From NCBI RefSeq assembly GCF_900107855.1, contig NZ_FNRJ01000007.1, positions 1 to 64,000 on the forward strand: a stretch of 64,000 nucleotides of DNA. The letters run 5' to 3'. The notes under the pieces are model-generated. The model was not told the origin of the DNA. It did not search any database and saw nothing but the letters and a program-made list of their open reading frames with translations. Source of the DNA: Marinobacterium iners DSM 11526 (GTDB lineage: Bacteria > Pseudomonadota > Gammaproteobacteria > Pseudomonadales > Balneatricaceae). Positions 55,775-64,000 of this stretch are shown here, piece by piece (position 1 is the first letter of the stretch; every line of letters starts with the position of its first letter). A program made the position numbers and the translations under genes.

Positions 55775-57256
55775 ATGTCGACACCCAAATACAAGGACCT
55801 GCGCGACTTCATCGAGATGCTGGAAGCGCGTGGCGAACTCAAGCGTATCCGGATGCCGGTTGACCCGGTACTGGAAATGACCGAAATCTGCGACCGTACC
55901 CTCAAGGCCGGTGGCCCCGCGCTGCTGTTCGAGAACCCCAAGGGCTATGACATGCCGGTGCTGGGCAACCTGTTCGGTACTCCTGAACGTGTGGCGCTGG
56001 GCATGGGTGAGACGTCGGTAGCGGCCCTGCGAGAGGTCGGCAAGACGCTGGCCCAGCTTAAGGAGCCTGAACCGCCCCGCGGCATGAAGGATGCCTGGGA
56101 CAAGCTGCCGTTGTATCGTCAGGTGCTGCACATGGGGCCGAAACAGGTGCGTAAGGCGCCCTGTCAGGAGATGGTCATCGAGGGCGATGATGTCGACCTT
56201 TACCGTATTCCGATCCAGACCTGCTGGCCCGGTGATGCCGGTCCGCTGGTGACCTGGCCACTGGTGATCACCCGCGGGCCGGACAAGCCGCGACAAAACC
56301 TGGGCATCTACCGTCAGCAGTTGATCGGTCGCAACAAACTGATCATGCGTTGGCTGGCCCACCGTGGCGGCGCCCTGGATTTCCGTGAATGGAAGCTGGC
56401 TCATCCCGGTGAGCGCTTTCCGGTTGCAGTGGCGCTGGGCGCCGATCCGGCGACCATTCTGGGTGCTGTGACGCCGGTGCCGGATACCCTGTCCGAGTAT
56501 GCCTTTGCTGGCCTGTTGCGCGGTGGCAAAACCGAAGTGGTTAAGTGCATCGGCAGTGATCTACAGGTGCCGGCCAGCGCGGAAATTATTCTTGAGGGGT
56601 ACATTGATCCCGAGGAGATGGCGGACGAAGGTCCGTTCGGCGATCATACCGGCTACTACAACGAGGTGGATCGTTTCCCGGTGTTTACCGTAGAGCGGAT
56701 CACACGGCGCAAGGATGCCATCTATCACAGCACCTACACCGGACGGCCACCAGATGAGCCGGCTATTCTTGGCGTCGCGCTGAATGAAGTATTTGTGCCG
56801 ATCCTGCAGAAACAGTTTCCCGAAATTGTGGACTTCTATCTGCCGCCGGAAGGCTGCTCCTATCGCATGGCGGTGGTCACGATCAAGAAGCAGTATCCGG
56901 GGCATGCCAAGCGGATCATGTTGGGTGTCTGGTCGTTTTTGCGTCAGTTCATGTACACCAAATTTGTCATCGTCTGCGATGACGACGTCAATGCTCGCGA
57001 CTGGAATGACGTGATCTGGGCGATCACCACTCGTATGGACCCGCAGCGGGATACGGTGATGATCGACAATACGCCGATCGACTATCTCGATTTTGCCTCA
57101 CCGGTTTCGGGTCTGGGCTCGAAAATGGGGTTGGATGCCACCAACAAGTGGGAAGGCGAAACCACTCGCGAGTGGGGTGAGCCGATCAAGATGGACCCAG
57201 CCGTGAAGCAACGGGTGGACGAGATCTGGGATCAGCTGGGTATTCTAGACAACTGA
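55775..57256 (+). CDS. ubiD: 4-hydroxy-3-polyprenylbenzoate decarboxylase
   Basis: 493 residues (E. coli UbiD 497). It decarboxylates the polyprenyl-hydroxybenzoate intermediate in ubiquinone synthesis using prenylated FMN made by UbiX. The N-terminal [21 protein letters not shown] and the catalytic Glu-Arg-Glu region ([24 protein letters not shown]) are present. The next gene is a flavin reductase-like gene, the same order as ubiD-fre in E. coli. The strong rho terminator upstream implies its own promoter. Confidence 0.96.
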   Translation: MSTPKYKDLRDFIEMLEARGELKRIRMPVDPVLEMTEICDRTLKAGGPALLFENPKGYDMPVLGNLFGTPERVALGMGETSVAALREVGKTLAQLKEPEPPRGMKDAWDKLPLYRQVLHMGPKQVRKAPCQEMVIEGDDVDLYRIPIQTCWPGDAGPLVTWPLVITRGPDKPRQNLGIYRQQLIGRNKLIMRWLAHRGGALDFREWKLAHPGERFPVAVALGADPATILGAVTPVPDTLSEYAFAGLLRGGKTEVVKCIGSDLQVPASAEIILEGYIDPEEMADEGPFGDHTGYYNEVDRFPVFTVERITRRKDAIYHSTYTGRPPDEPAILGVALNEVFVPILQKQFPEIVDFYLPPEGCSYRMAVVTIKKQYPGHAKRIMLGVWSFLRQFMYTKFVIVCDDDVNARDWNDVIWAITTRMDPQRDTVMIDNTPIDYLDFASPVSGLGSKMGLDATNKWEGETTREWGEPIKMDPAVKQRVDEIWDQLGILDN

Positions 57257-57299
57257 TACCGGCAGGCGGCTACGGTTGCCTGCAGCAAGGAGTGATGTT

Positions 57300-58037
57300 T
57301 TGGAAACAAGAGTATGTGATGTGACAGGGTTCGAAGCCCTGAATCAGGATGTGTTTCGGGTTCGGCTGCGTCTGACAGCGGTGGACCCGGAGTCGATGCA
57401 TTATCGAGCCGGCCAGTATTTGGATATTCTGTTGCCGGAGGGGAAAAAGGCATCCTTTTCCATTGCGTCGGCACCGGATCAAGGGCGAGACCTTGAACTG
57501 CATATACGCCAGGTACCGGGCAGTGAGTTCAATGCCATGATCCTCAGTTATCTGCAGACCAGTCCATCCGTCCAGATCGAGCTGCCCAAGGGTGCTGTAA
57601 GCCTGACTATGGCTGATGTAACGCCTGAAACCCGATTTGTATTTGCGGCTGCCAGCACTGGCTTTGCTCAGATCAAGAGCATGGTCGAACACCTGCTGGC
57701 CAATCAGGCCCACAACCGGATCGATATTTACTGGGGCGCGCGCATGGAGGCAGACCTTTATCTGGAGAAGCTTCCACAGCAATGGGCGCATGAACATGCC
57801 AATGTGCATTTTATGCCGGTGGTGAGCGAACCCGAAACCAGTCCGGGCTGGACCGGGCGTACCGGGCTTATGCCGGATGCCATTGCCGAAGACCTGGAGT
57901 GTATCGAGGATCTGGCGGTATATGCCTGTGGCTCACCTGGGATGGTGTATGCCTTGCTGGATCGACTGACGGAAAAAGGGGTGGCAGAGAATCAGGTTCA
58001 TTCTGACGTGTTTGCCTGGGCGCCGCGACCGGCCTAG
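57300..58037 (+). CDS. NAD(P)H-flavin reductase-like (Fre family)
   Basis: 245 residues of the ferredoxin-NADP reductase fold: an FAD-binding barrel (YRAGQYLDILLPEGKKASFSIASAP near 40-65, an RxxS-like FSIAS flavin motif) and an NAD(P)-binding domain (FVFAAASTGFAQIKSMVEHLL near 113-133, VYACGSPGMVYAL). The start is TTG at 57300 with AGGAG 7 nt upstream; an ATG in the same place is out of frame. It follows ubiD as fre does in E. coli and probably supplies reduced flavin or electrons. No iron-sulfur domain is present. Confidence 0.85.
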   Translation: METRVCDVTGFEALNQDVFRVRLRLTAVDPESMHYRAGQYLDILLPEGKKASFSIASAPDQGRDLELHIRQVPGSEFNAMILSYLQTSPSVQIELPKGAVSLTMADVTPETRFVFAAASTGFAQIKSMVEHLLANQAHNRIDIYWGARMEADLYLEKLPQQWAHEHANVHFMPVVSEPETSPGWTGRTGLMPDAIAEDLECIEDLAVYACGSPGMVYALLDRLTEKGVAENQVHSDVFAWAPRPA

Positions 58038-58059
58038 TTCATTTTGCTGCCAGTGATAT

Positions 58060-58088
58060 GAAAACGCCCGGCTTTGCCGGGCGTTTTC
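58060..58088. terminator. Bidirectional terminator between the Fre-like gene and hemY
   Basis: GAAAACGCCCGGC-TTT-GCCGGGCGTTTTC is a perfect 13-bp stem with a 3-base loop and T-rich flanks on both strands. It serves the convergent Fre-like and hemY transcripts. Confidence 0.93.
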
Positions 58089-58101
58089 GTTTGGGGCAGG
58101 C

Positions 58102-59355
58102 TCAATGGCTCTCGCTGTTCGGTGCAGGCAGAGGCAGCGCCGGCAGTGAGTTATCGAGCTGTTGCAACTCGCGTGTCATCATATCGAGCGTACGCTTGTC
58201 TTCGCCCAAGTGATGCAACAGGCGGTACAACTCCTTGAAGGTCTCTGCGTCGGGCTGTAGCTCAAGGCTGCGTTCAAAGTGATTGATCGCCTTGCCCCAG
58301 TGTGCGTTACGCATACTCAGGCGCCCCAGTGTCAGCTCCAGACCGGGGCTGTCGGCGTGCTGCTTGAGCCAGCCGCGGGCTATATTCAGTTGCTTCTCGG
58401 CATTTTCACCCTGAATGCGGCCATACAACCTGACCAAGTGCTCGTCCCACTGGCGTTTGATCAGGTCTCGCAGCATTTTCTCGACTTCCACTTCGGCGCC
58501 GATCTCGATCATCAGATCAGTATAACGGCTGACCAGTACCGGGTTGCGCAGCAGTGGCTGTGGAATGGACTGCCAGCTGCGGCTGAGGCTGCGCAGGCGT
58601 TCCTGTGCATCGGCTCCGTCCGGCAGGCTGGAGATGCTGTATTCGAGTTGATGCAGGTGACATTGCAGCTCAAGTTGTTCCAGCTCGTCATCTTTCATCG
58701 CCTGCAGTCGCTTTAGCTCCGGTAGAAGCTCGGTAAGGCCTTTCCAGTCCTCCAGCTTCAGATAGGCTTCCTTGAGCAGGCGGATGACATGGGTATGTTT
58801 GGGTGCCTGGCGTCGCAGATGGAGCAGTGTGGCCAGGCTGGGTTCCAGTTGACCACGCTCCAGCTGCATTTCTGCCTGAGTGATGCTGATCGCGACCTCG
58901 GCCTCGGGGGTTGACTGGCGGGCGCGATTGAGCAGGTCATCGGATGATTTGCTGTCGCCCTGCTCGTGGGCTGCACGGGCCGCCGCAAGATAATTGATGA
59001 CCGGCAGGTCGGAGCGCTGTGCCGCCTGTGTCAGGTAGCGCTGTGCCTTCCACCAGCTGCCCTCGGACAGCGCCACAAGCCCTTTCAGGGTTTTGCTGCG
59101 CGCCAAGCGGTGGTTGCGGTCACTGCGCCAGCTGCGCAGACGATCACCCGGCAATCGTATGTTATGGACCAGGTTGAACAGCCAGTGCAACAGTGCAAAA
59201 CCGAGTACCAGTATCAGCAACAGCACCCAGAGACTGGTTTCAACCGTGGTCTGCTGGTATGACAGCAGTACATAGCCTGGATCCTGCACCATCAGCTGGC
59301 CAACCCAGGCGCCGGCTACCAGCAGTATTAAAAGGATGATAAACAGTTTTTTCAT
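58102..59355 (-). CDS. hemY: HemY, TPR membrane protein of the haem operon
   Basis: 417 residues. Two N-terminal membrane helices (about 3-22 and 42-62) are followed by tetratricopeptide-like helices (YLTQAAQRSDLPVINYLAAARAAHEQGD, ERGQLEPSLATLLHLRR, WGKAINHFERSLELQPDAETF). It is the gammaproteobacterial HemY family, not the Bacillus oxidase of the same name. It probably acts as an inner-membrane scaffold for late haem synthesis. It overlaps hemX by 4 nt and is the last gene of hemCDXY. Confidence 0.92.
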   Translation of the reverse strand: MKKLFIILLILLVAGAWVGQLMVQDPGYVLLSYQQTTVETSLWVLLLILVLGFALLHWLFNLVHNIRLPGDRLRSWRSDRNHRLARSKTLKGLVALSEGSWWKAQRYLTQAAQRSDLPVINYLAAARAAHEQGDSKSSDDLLNRARQSTPEAEVAISITQAEMQLERGQLEPSLATLLHLRRQAPKHTHVIRLLKEAYLKLEDWKGLTELLPELKRLQAMKDDELEQLELQCHLHQLEYSISSLPDGADAQERLRSLSRSWQSIPQPLLRNPVLVSRYTDLMIEIGAEVEVEKMLRDLIKRQWDEHLVRLYGRIQGENAEKQLNIARGWLKQHADSPGLELTLGRLSMRNAHWGKAINHFERSLELQPDAETFKELYRLLHHLGEDKRTLDMMTRELQQLDNSLPALPLPAPNSESH

Positions 59356-60632
59356 CTGTTCTGCCCTCCCTCACGCAACTGCTGCATGCGACCGAGATAA
59401 TCCTTGAGGCTGCTCAGGGAGCCGGAAATGTCCGGCAGCTCTGGTGCCACGTTTACCTCGGAAAGTTCAGCCAGTCCTGTGCGCAGGGCAATAGTGGTGG
59501 CATCTTTTGGGTCGAAGTGGGTGGCAATCCACTCCTGCGCCTTGCTCAGGCTGCTATCGAAAGCCTGTTGCTTGCGCTGCAGCAAGGCCATCTGAGCCTG
59601 TTCCAGCATCAGATGCAGGTTTTGCTGCAGGAAGAAGGTTTGCTCAGGTGACATCAGCGGCTTGATGGGCTCGTCACGGTGTTGAATCACGATCAGCTGC
59701 TCAAACTTGTTTACTGCCTTGTTCCAGCTGGTCTTGAAACCGTCGCCCCAGGACTGCTTGACACTTTCGGGTGTGATCTCTTCCAGCATCTGCGGCAGCT
59801 CACGTCGTTCGCTGACGGGTACCACGCGCAGGTTGTCCACCTGACGGTTGAGCGCACCCAGTCGCAGGAATACCCCCTCGCTATCCAGTCTGGGCACTGC
59901 TTCCAGTGCTGCGATGTCAGCGGCCAACGCCTTGCGTACATCGTAGATGGTAACGTCATCAGTTTCACTGAGAATGGTGTCGGCCGATTTCAGGAGAGTC
60001 AGTGCGCCATTCGGAGTCTGTTCCATTAATACGCGCTGATTGGCCAGTCGCAACAGATATTCCACCTCGGCCAGCAACCAGTCTTTGCGGCTGAGCTCAC
60101 GGCTCGCTGTGACCTGCTGGATACTCCGGGTCAGTCGATCCTGCAGCTCGGCGATATTCTGCGCTTCGGCTTCCGAGCGGGCCTGCAGCTGTCCCAGTTG
60201 CTGGTTTACACTGCTGACTGTCTGGGCCACTTCGGCTCGACCATTGGCCAGGGCGGTTTCGACCTGTTGGCTGAGGCGTTCCTGCATCTGGCTGTTCTGT
60301 TGTTTCAGTTGCCAGCCTTCCCAAGCCAGATAGCCTCCGCCGCCGAGGGTTATAAGCGACAGCACCAGTGCCAGCTTGCCGGGCCAGGTTGCGCCACAGC
60401 GTTTTTGACTTTCAGCCTTCGGCTTGCGAGGAGGCTGTTTGGCAGGTTTGTCGGCAGTTGCGCTGGAGGCCGCATTAGCGTCCTGATTTACTTCCGGTTT
60501 TTCTTTGGTGGTTTCAGCGGCTGATTTGCTGGTATCCGTAGCAGGGGAGTCCTTTGTCTTGCTGCTGGACTCGTCGTGTGCGTCAGCGGGCTTATTGGTT
60601 GGTTCAGATGAATTGTCGCGGGTTTCTTTCAT
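59352..60632 (-). CDS. hemX: HemX, membrane protein of the haem operon
   Basis: 426 residues. A cytoplasmic N-terminal tail of about 85 residues is very rich in Lys, Ser, Thr, Glu and Ala and looks disordered. One membrane helix (about 88-106, LALVLSLITLGGGGYLAWEG) and a long periplasmic coiled coil follow. The C-terminal core with AEVEYLLRLANQRVLMEQ and LLKSADTILSE is the HemX family signature. Often annotated as uroporphyrinogen III methylase, but no SAM-binding motif is seen. It lies between hemD and hemY. Confidence 0.9.
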   Translation of the reverse strand: MKETRDNSSEPTNKPADAHDESSSKTKDSPATDTSKSAAETTKEKPEVNQDANAASSATADKPAKQPPRKPKAESQKRCGATWPGKLALVLSLITLGGGGYLAWEGWQLKQQNSQMQERLSQQVETALANGRAEVAQTVSSVNQQLGQLQARSEAEAQNIAELQDRLTRSIQQVTASRELSRKDWLLAEVEYLLRLANQRVLMEQTPNGALTLLKSADTILSETDDVTIYDVRKALAADIAALEAVPRLDSEGVFLRLGALNRQVDNLRVVPVSERRELPQMLEEITPESVKQSWGDGFKTSWNKAVNKFEQLIVIQHRDEPIKPLMSPEQTFFLQQNLHLMLEQAQMALLQRKQQAFDSSLSKAQEWIATHFDPKDATTIALRTGLAELSEVNVAPELPDISGSLSSLKDYLGRMQQLREGGQNR

Positions 60633-60649
60633 GCCGGTGGTTCCGATTG

Positions 60650-61432
60650 TCAGGCGGGTAGCAGTGCTTCGACGATACTGCGGTCGTCCGGTCCCTGTGC
60701 TACCCGGATTCGGGTGAATCCCAGCGAACAGGCCAGCTCGGCAAGGCGGGCACTGGGAACGATGATCCGGATTTCAGCCAGGCCTGCATCGGTGCTTCCG
60801 CTCAGCGTGAGCAGGTTCTGCAAGGCTTGACCACTGGTAATGAGGATAGCCGATAACGGCTGTGCATAAATAGTACTTTGGATAATGTCGGTCGAATAGG
60901 CTGGGCAGACGCGCCGATAGATATGGGCATAGTCGACTCGAGCGCCCCGCTGGCTCAGCGTATCGGCCAGCATGTCTCGTCCTCCATCGGCGCGCGCAAT
61001 CAGGAAGCGTTGCGTGGCCACGGACTGCATGGACGGGTCCGCCAGCAGTGTCTCGGAGTCGAAGCCACCCTCGGCATGCCAGGCATGGATGCCGAACTGT
61101 TCCAGGGCGTCACAGGTTTGCTGGCCTATACCGATCCAGCGCACGCCAACCGGCAACTGCGGCCAATACTGATCGATCCAGTCGGCCCCGATGCGTGCTG
61201 CATTGGGGCTGACAAAAATGACGCCGTCATAGAGATCCAAGTCCAGCATACAGCGTTTGCATTGCTGGTAGTCGGCACCGTCTTCTTCTCCGGTGGGCAT
61301 GATTTCCAGCAGGGGCAGGCAGACGGGCTCAGCCCCCAGTCCGCGCAAATACGCCACCTGGCCTTCGGCCTGATGTGCAGGGCGGGTCACCAGTATCCTC
61401 TGTCCGCACAGGGGTTGTATCGGTTCAGCCAC
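60650..61432 (-). CDS. hemD: Uroporphyrinogen-III synthase
   Basis: 260 residues (E. coli 246). It closes and inverts ring D of hydroxymethylbilane to give uroporphyrinogen [35 protein letters not shown] opens the first domain; [36 protein letters not shown] and [12 protein letters not shown] follow the family pattern. GTG at 61432 is the best start: it overlaps the hemC stop by 8 nt, giving translational coupling, and leaves a normal N-terminus. The longer open frame lies inside hemC. Confidence 0.9.
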   Translation of the reverse strand: MAEPIQPLCGQRILVTRPAHQAEGQVAYLRGLGAEPVCLPLLEIMPTGEEDGADYQQCKRCMLDLDLYDGVIFVSPNAARIGADWIDQYWPQLPVGVRWIGIGQQTCDALEQFGIHAWHAEGGFDSETLLADPSMQSVATQRFLIARADGGRDMLADTLSQRGARVDYAHIYRRVCPAYSTDIIQSTIYAQPLSAILITSGQALQNLLTLSGSTDAGLAEIRIIVPSARLAELACSLGFTRIRVAQGPDDRSIVEALLPA

Positions 61433-62363
61433 GTTCCTTGTACACCTCGGCCAAAATCTTGTCAGCACCGGCGGCCAGCAAACGATCGGCCAGAGTAATA
61501 CCCATTGCCTCGGCCTGTTCGCGAGGGCCGCGGATTTCATCGCGCAGTACCTTGCTGCCATCCGGGCGACCTACCAGTCCGCGCAGGAATATCTCATCCC
61601 CGTCTTCGCTCAGGGTGGCGTAGCAGCCGATCGGCACCTGGCAGCCACCTTCGAGCCGGCGGTTCATGGCACGTTCGGCCAGTACGCGATCAGCGGTGTC
61701 GGTGTGATGCAGCGGTTGCAGCAGTTTGATCAGTTCGGCGTCATCGTTGCGGCATTCGATACCCACGGCACCCTGGCCACCAGCAGGCAGGCTCTCTTCT
61801 GGTGACATTTCATGGCGGATGCGATCCTGTAACTTGAGTCGCAACAGGCCTGCGGTGGCGAGAATAATGGCGTCGTACTCGCCTGCATCCAGCTTGGCCA
61901 GTCGGGTCTGGACGTTGCCGCGCAGAAAACGCACTTCCAGGTCCGGGCGGCGCTCACGTATCTGTACTTCGCGGCGCAGGGAAGAGGTACCGACGATGGC
62001 GCCTTCCGGCAAAGCATCCAGGTTATCATACTGGTTGCTGACAAAGGCATCGGTAGGCTGTTCACGTACACAGATGACCGGTAGTCCCAGTCCCTGCGGG
62101 AACTCCATCGGCACGTCCTTCATGGAGTGTACGGCGATGTCGGCGCGGCCTTCCAGTAAGGCGTTTTCCAGCTCCTTGACGAACAGACCTTTGCCGCCGA
62201 TCTTGGCCAGAGGCGTATCGAGAATCTTGTCACCGCGGGATTCGATTTTCAGCAACTCGATATGGATACCGGGGTGGTGGAGCTCCAGTTCTGCCTTGAC
62301 GTATTCGGCCTGCCAGAGTGCCAACAGGCTGCGGCGGGTGGCGATGCGAATGGTTCTGCTCAT
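61425..62363 (-). CDS. hemC: Porphobilinogen deaminase
   Basis: 312 residues (E. coli 313). It polymerises four porphobilinogens into hydroxymethylbilane. [16 protein letters not shown], the substrate-binding [26 protein letters not shown] with the catalytic Asp region, [11 protein letters not shown], and EGGCQVPIG with the Cys that carries the dipyrromethane cofactor are all present. First gene of hemCDXY; the promoter must lie within the 106 bp before it, where a TGTTACACT extended -10-like sequence occurs on the minus strand. Confidence 0.97.
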   Translation of the reverse strand: MSRTIRIATRRSLLALWQAEYVKAELELHHPGIHIELLKIESRGDKILDTPLAKIGGKGLFVKELENALLEGRADIAVHSMKDVPMEFPQGLGLPVICVREQPTDAFVSNQYDNLDALPEGAIVGTSSLRREVQIRERRPDLEVRFLRGNVQTRLAKLDAGEYDAIILATAGLLRLKLQDRIRHEMSPEESLPAGGQGAVGIECRNDDAELIKLLQPLHHTDTADRVLAERAMNRRLEGGCQVPIGCYATLSEDGDEIFLRGLVGRPDGSKVLRDEIRGPREQAEAMGITLADRLLAAGADKILAEVYKERG

Positions 62364-62469
62364 GATTGAATCCTTGTCAGCAGGCGGAGCCGAGCCGGAG
62401 CGGGCTCCACCGGATCGAGTTGAATGATCGGCAGTGTAACAGAAAGTGGCACAGCGGTTGACTGATGCC

Positions 62470-63246
62470 TCAGCTCTGCTCTGGTACGCTGATTACCTGC
62501 TCTAGTTCATGTGCTGCCTGACGCAGCAGCGGCTCGAATTGCAGCAGGTCATCGAGTGAGCTGCGAATCACGGGGGCGTGGGTGAACAGGCAGGCAACCA
62601 GGCGACCTTGTGTATCCTTGACTGGAACGGCCACCGCTACCATGCCGTCGATGAACTCTTCATTGTCGACGGCCAATTGTTGTTCGGCGACATGCTTCAG
62701 TTCGTCGAGCAGTTCTGCGGGATCGGTCAGGGTGTTGCGCGCAAACTGTTGCATGGGCAGCTTTTCAAGCATCAACTTGCGTTGACTGGCAGGCAGGTTG
62801 GACAGGTAAAGCTTGCCGCTGGCGGTGCACCAGGCCGGGGTATGGCTGCCTACCGGCAGGTTGATCTGCAGCGGCCAGTTGGTCTGGACACGATCGAAAT
62901 AGAGCATCTCGGTGCCATCGGGAATCGCCAAGCCGATGGTTTCTCGAATCTGGCCGGAGAGCCCTTCCAGAATGGCGCGGCGCTGGGCCTTGTGGCGGCT
63001 GGCGTAGATGATACCAAGCGCAACCTGGTGCAAACGTGCGCCGGGGACGACGAAACCGCGCATGTTGGTCTGCAGAAAACCTTCTTTTTCCAGCGTTTGA
63101 ATCAGACGATGGCCGGTGGCTTTGGGAATATCCAGTTGTTTCGACAGTTCTGCGGCGGTCATCGGATGGCCGGAGCTGGCTACTGTTTCGATGATTTCCA
63201 GAACCCGGAGAATCGAGGAGCCTTTTTCCCTGCGTGTGGTACTCAT
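62470..63246 (-). CDS. IclR-family transcriptional regulator
   Basis: 258 residues. The N-terminal winged HTH ([49 protein letters not shown]) is followed by an IclR effector domain with [17 protein letters not shown] and the [24 protein letters not shown] block. ATG 63246 is preferred to an in-frame TTG 18 nt upstream. IclR proteins regulate catabolic operons in answer to small acids. The mmsA-type dehydrogenase gene lies directly upstream on the same strand, so valine/malonate-semialdehyde catabolism is a plausible but unproven target. Confidence 0.9.
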   Translation of the reverse strand: MSTTRREKGSSILRVLEIIETVASSGHPMTAAELSKQLDIPKATGHRLIQTLEKEGFLQTNMRGFVVPGARLHQVALGIIYASRHKAQRRAILEGLSGQIRETIGLAIPDGTEMLYFDRVQTNWPLQINLPVGSHTPAWCTASGKLYLSNLPASQRKLMLEKLPMQQFARNTLTDPAELLDELKHVAEQQLAVDNEEFIDGMVAVAVPVKDTQGRLVACLFTHAPVIRSSLDDLLQFEPLLRQAAHELEQVISVPEQS

Positions 63247-63307
63247 AATGTTGGTCAGGTCCAAGGTTGCAATAGGTATTCAGTATATCGTGTTAACGGG
63301 TGGGCAT

Positions 63308-63331
63308 AAAAAAAGCCGCCTCATGGGCGGC
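63308..63331 (-). terminator. mmsA terminator
   Basis: Read on the minus strand, GCCGCC and GGCGGC arms with a 5-base loop are followed by seven Ts. It lies about 130 nt after the dehydrogenase stop and before the IclR gene. Confidence 0.85.
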
Positions 63332-63415
63332 AAGAGCAGTACCTTGTTGGGACAGGGCAATCCACTTTATGTGTCGTCGTGGCAGGCATATCAGGTTGCA
63401 TGCCTCTGCGGCGAC

Positions 63416-63457
63416 CAGCCAGCCACAGTCTCCCGTCAGAGGCGGTGTGGCTGGCTG
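63416..63457 (-). promoter_or_regulatory. Second hairpin in the mmsA 3' region
   Basis: CAGCCAGCCACA and TGTGGCTGGCTG form a perfect 12-bp stem with an 18-base loop, 8 nt after the dehydrogenase stop. Without a T run it probably protects the mRNA 3' end or pauses polymerase before the terminator at 63308. Confidence 0.5.
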
Positions 63458-63464
63458 CAAACGG

Positions 63465-64000
63465 TTACTTCATTGTCGGCATTGAGAACTCGGCGCCGGC
63501 ACGGATGCCGGTGGGCCAGCGGCGGGTCACGGTCTTCATGCGGGTGAAGAAACGTACACCGTCGGAGCCGTGCATGTTCAGGGGGCCGAATACGGAACGT
63601 TTCCAGCCACCGAAGCAGTGGAAGGCCATCGGCACCGGAATCGGCACGTTGATGCCGACCATGCCGACCTTGACGTTCTCCTCGAACTGGCGGGCGGTGT
63701 CGCCGTCGCGGGTAAACAGGGCCGTACCGTTGCCGTATTCGTGATCGTTGATCAGCTGCAGGGCTTCATCGAAACTGTTGACGCGCACGACCACCAGCAC
63801 CGGGCCGAAGATCTCTTCCTGGTAAATGCGCATCTCGGTGGTGACGTTGTCGAAAAGGGTTGGGCCGACAAAGAAGCCGTTCTCGTGGCCGTTTACTGTG
63901 AAGTTGCGACCGTCGGCAACCAGGGTGGCGCCTTCCTCTACGCCGCTATCGATGTAGGCCAGGATTTTCTGCTGATGTTCGCGGCTGACCACCGGGCCCA
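63465..64000 (-). CDS. mmsA: Methylmalonate-semialdehyde dehydrogenase-type ALDH (partial)
   Basis: Only the last 178 codons are in the window; the reading frame continues past 64000, with GPVVSREH at the edge. The C-terminal ALDH blocks are seen: VGPTLFDNVTTEMRIYQEEIFGPVLVVVRV with the conserved Glu, NDHEYGNGTALFTRDG, and GMVGINVPIPVPMAFHCFGGWKRSVFG, the last being characteristic of CoA-acylating methylmalonate-semialdehyde dehydrogenases (MmsA/IolA). These convert methylmalonate or malonate semialdehyde to propionyl- or acetyl-CoA in valine, inositol or beta-alanine catabolism. The catalytic Cys lies outside the window. Confidence 0.9.
   Translation of the reverse strand, partial: GPVVSREHQQKILAYIDSGVEEGATLVADGRNFTVNGHENGFFVGPTLFDNVTTEMRIYQEEIFGPVLVVVRVNSFDEALQLINDHEYGNGTALFTRDGDTARQFEENVKVGMVGINVPIPVPMAFHCFGGWKRSVFGPLNMHGSDGVRFFTRMKTVTRRWPTGIRAGAEFSMPTMK

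Overview
The window reads as about 64 kb of chromosome from a marine-type gammaproteobacterium. A Pseudomonas/Oceanospirillales-like lineage is suggested by the crc gene between pyrE and rph, the adjacent ilvA and rpiA, the TRAP transporters, AlgQ/Rsd, and the DUF2256/photolyase pair. The assignment is an inference from gene content and order; no species is claimed. Coding density is high, most genes are housekeeping, and no insertion sequence, prophage, CRISPR array or tRNA was seen.

Layout. 1-390: the end of an rRNA operon (23S-5S spacer, 5S rRNA, terminator). 389-3750: pyrE, crc, rph, yicC. 3752-9264: an accessory block of DUF2256, a chimeric DASH photolyase and a dctPQM TRAP transporter, lying between yicC and its usual partners gmk-rpoZ-spoT (9352-12452). 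12473-18549: a coupled asparaginase-like gene and ggt, a YbaK-HDOD fusion, the ABC-F ATPase yheS and a TIGR02444 gene. 18609-22953: an FKBP isomerase, a WD40 lipoprotein coupled to rsd, a lone FliL-like protein and gshA. 23023-26757: tex and pykA.

26865-35747 is the most distinctive region: the two-component pair dctBD (sigma-54 type), a chemoreceptor whose periplasmic domain carries a c-type haem motif (CXXCH), and a TAXI-type TRAP transporter operon headed by a universal stress protein gene. A near-consensus sigma-54 promoter lies in front of that operon, and a weaker sigma-54-like element lies in front of dctPQM, so both transporters may answer to DctD or another sigma-54 activator.

36024-45048: a membrane protein of unknown function, ilvA, rpiA, a MerR-family metal regulator preceded by a 41-residue membrane protein, the YbbA/YbbP exporter with divergent tesA, and an orphan CHASE-type histidine kinase. 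45137-51121: sodB, then nudE, yrfG, hslR, hslO and pckA in the enterobacterial order, with a PAP2 phosphatase inserted between hslR and hslO. 51179-58037: a nucleoside-recognition membrane protein coupled to ppx, then trxA, rho, ubiD and a flavin-reductase-like gene. 58102-62363: the haem operon hemCDXY. The window ends with an IclR regulator and the 3' part of an mmsA-type aldehyde dehydrogenase cut by the edge.

Start codons were moved from the longest open frame wherever a Shine-Dalgarno sequence, a family N-terminus or a signal peptide supported it; several genes start with GTG or TTG.
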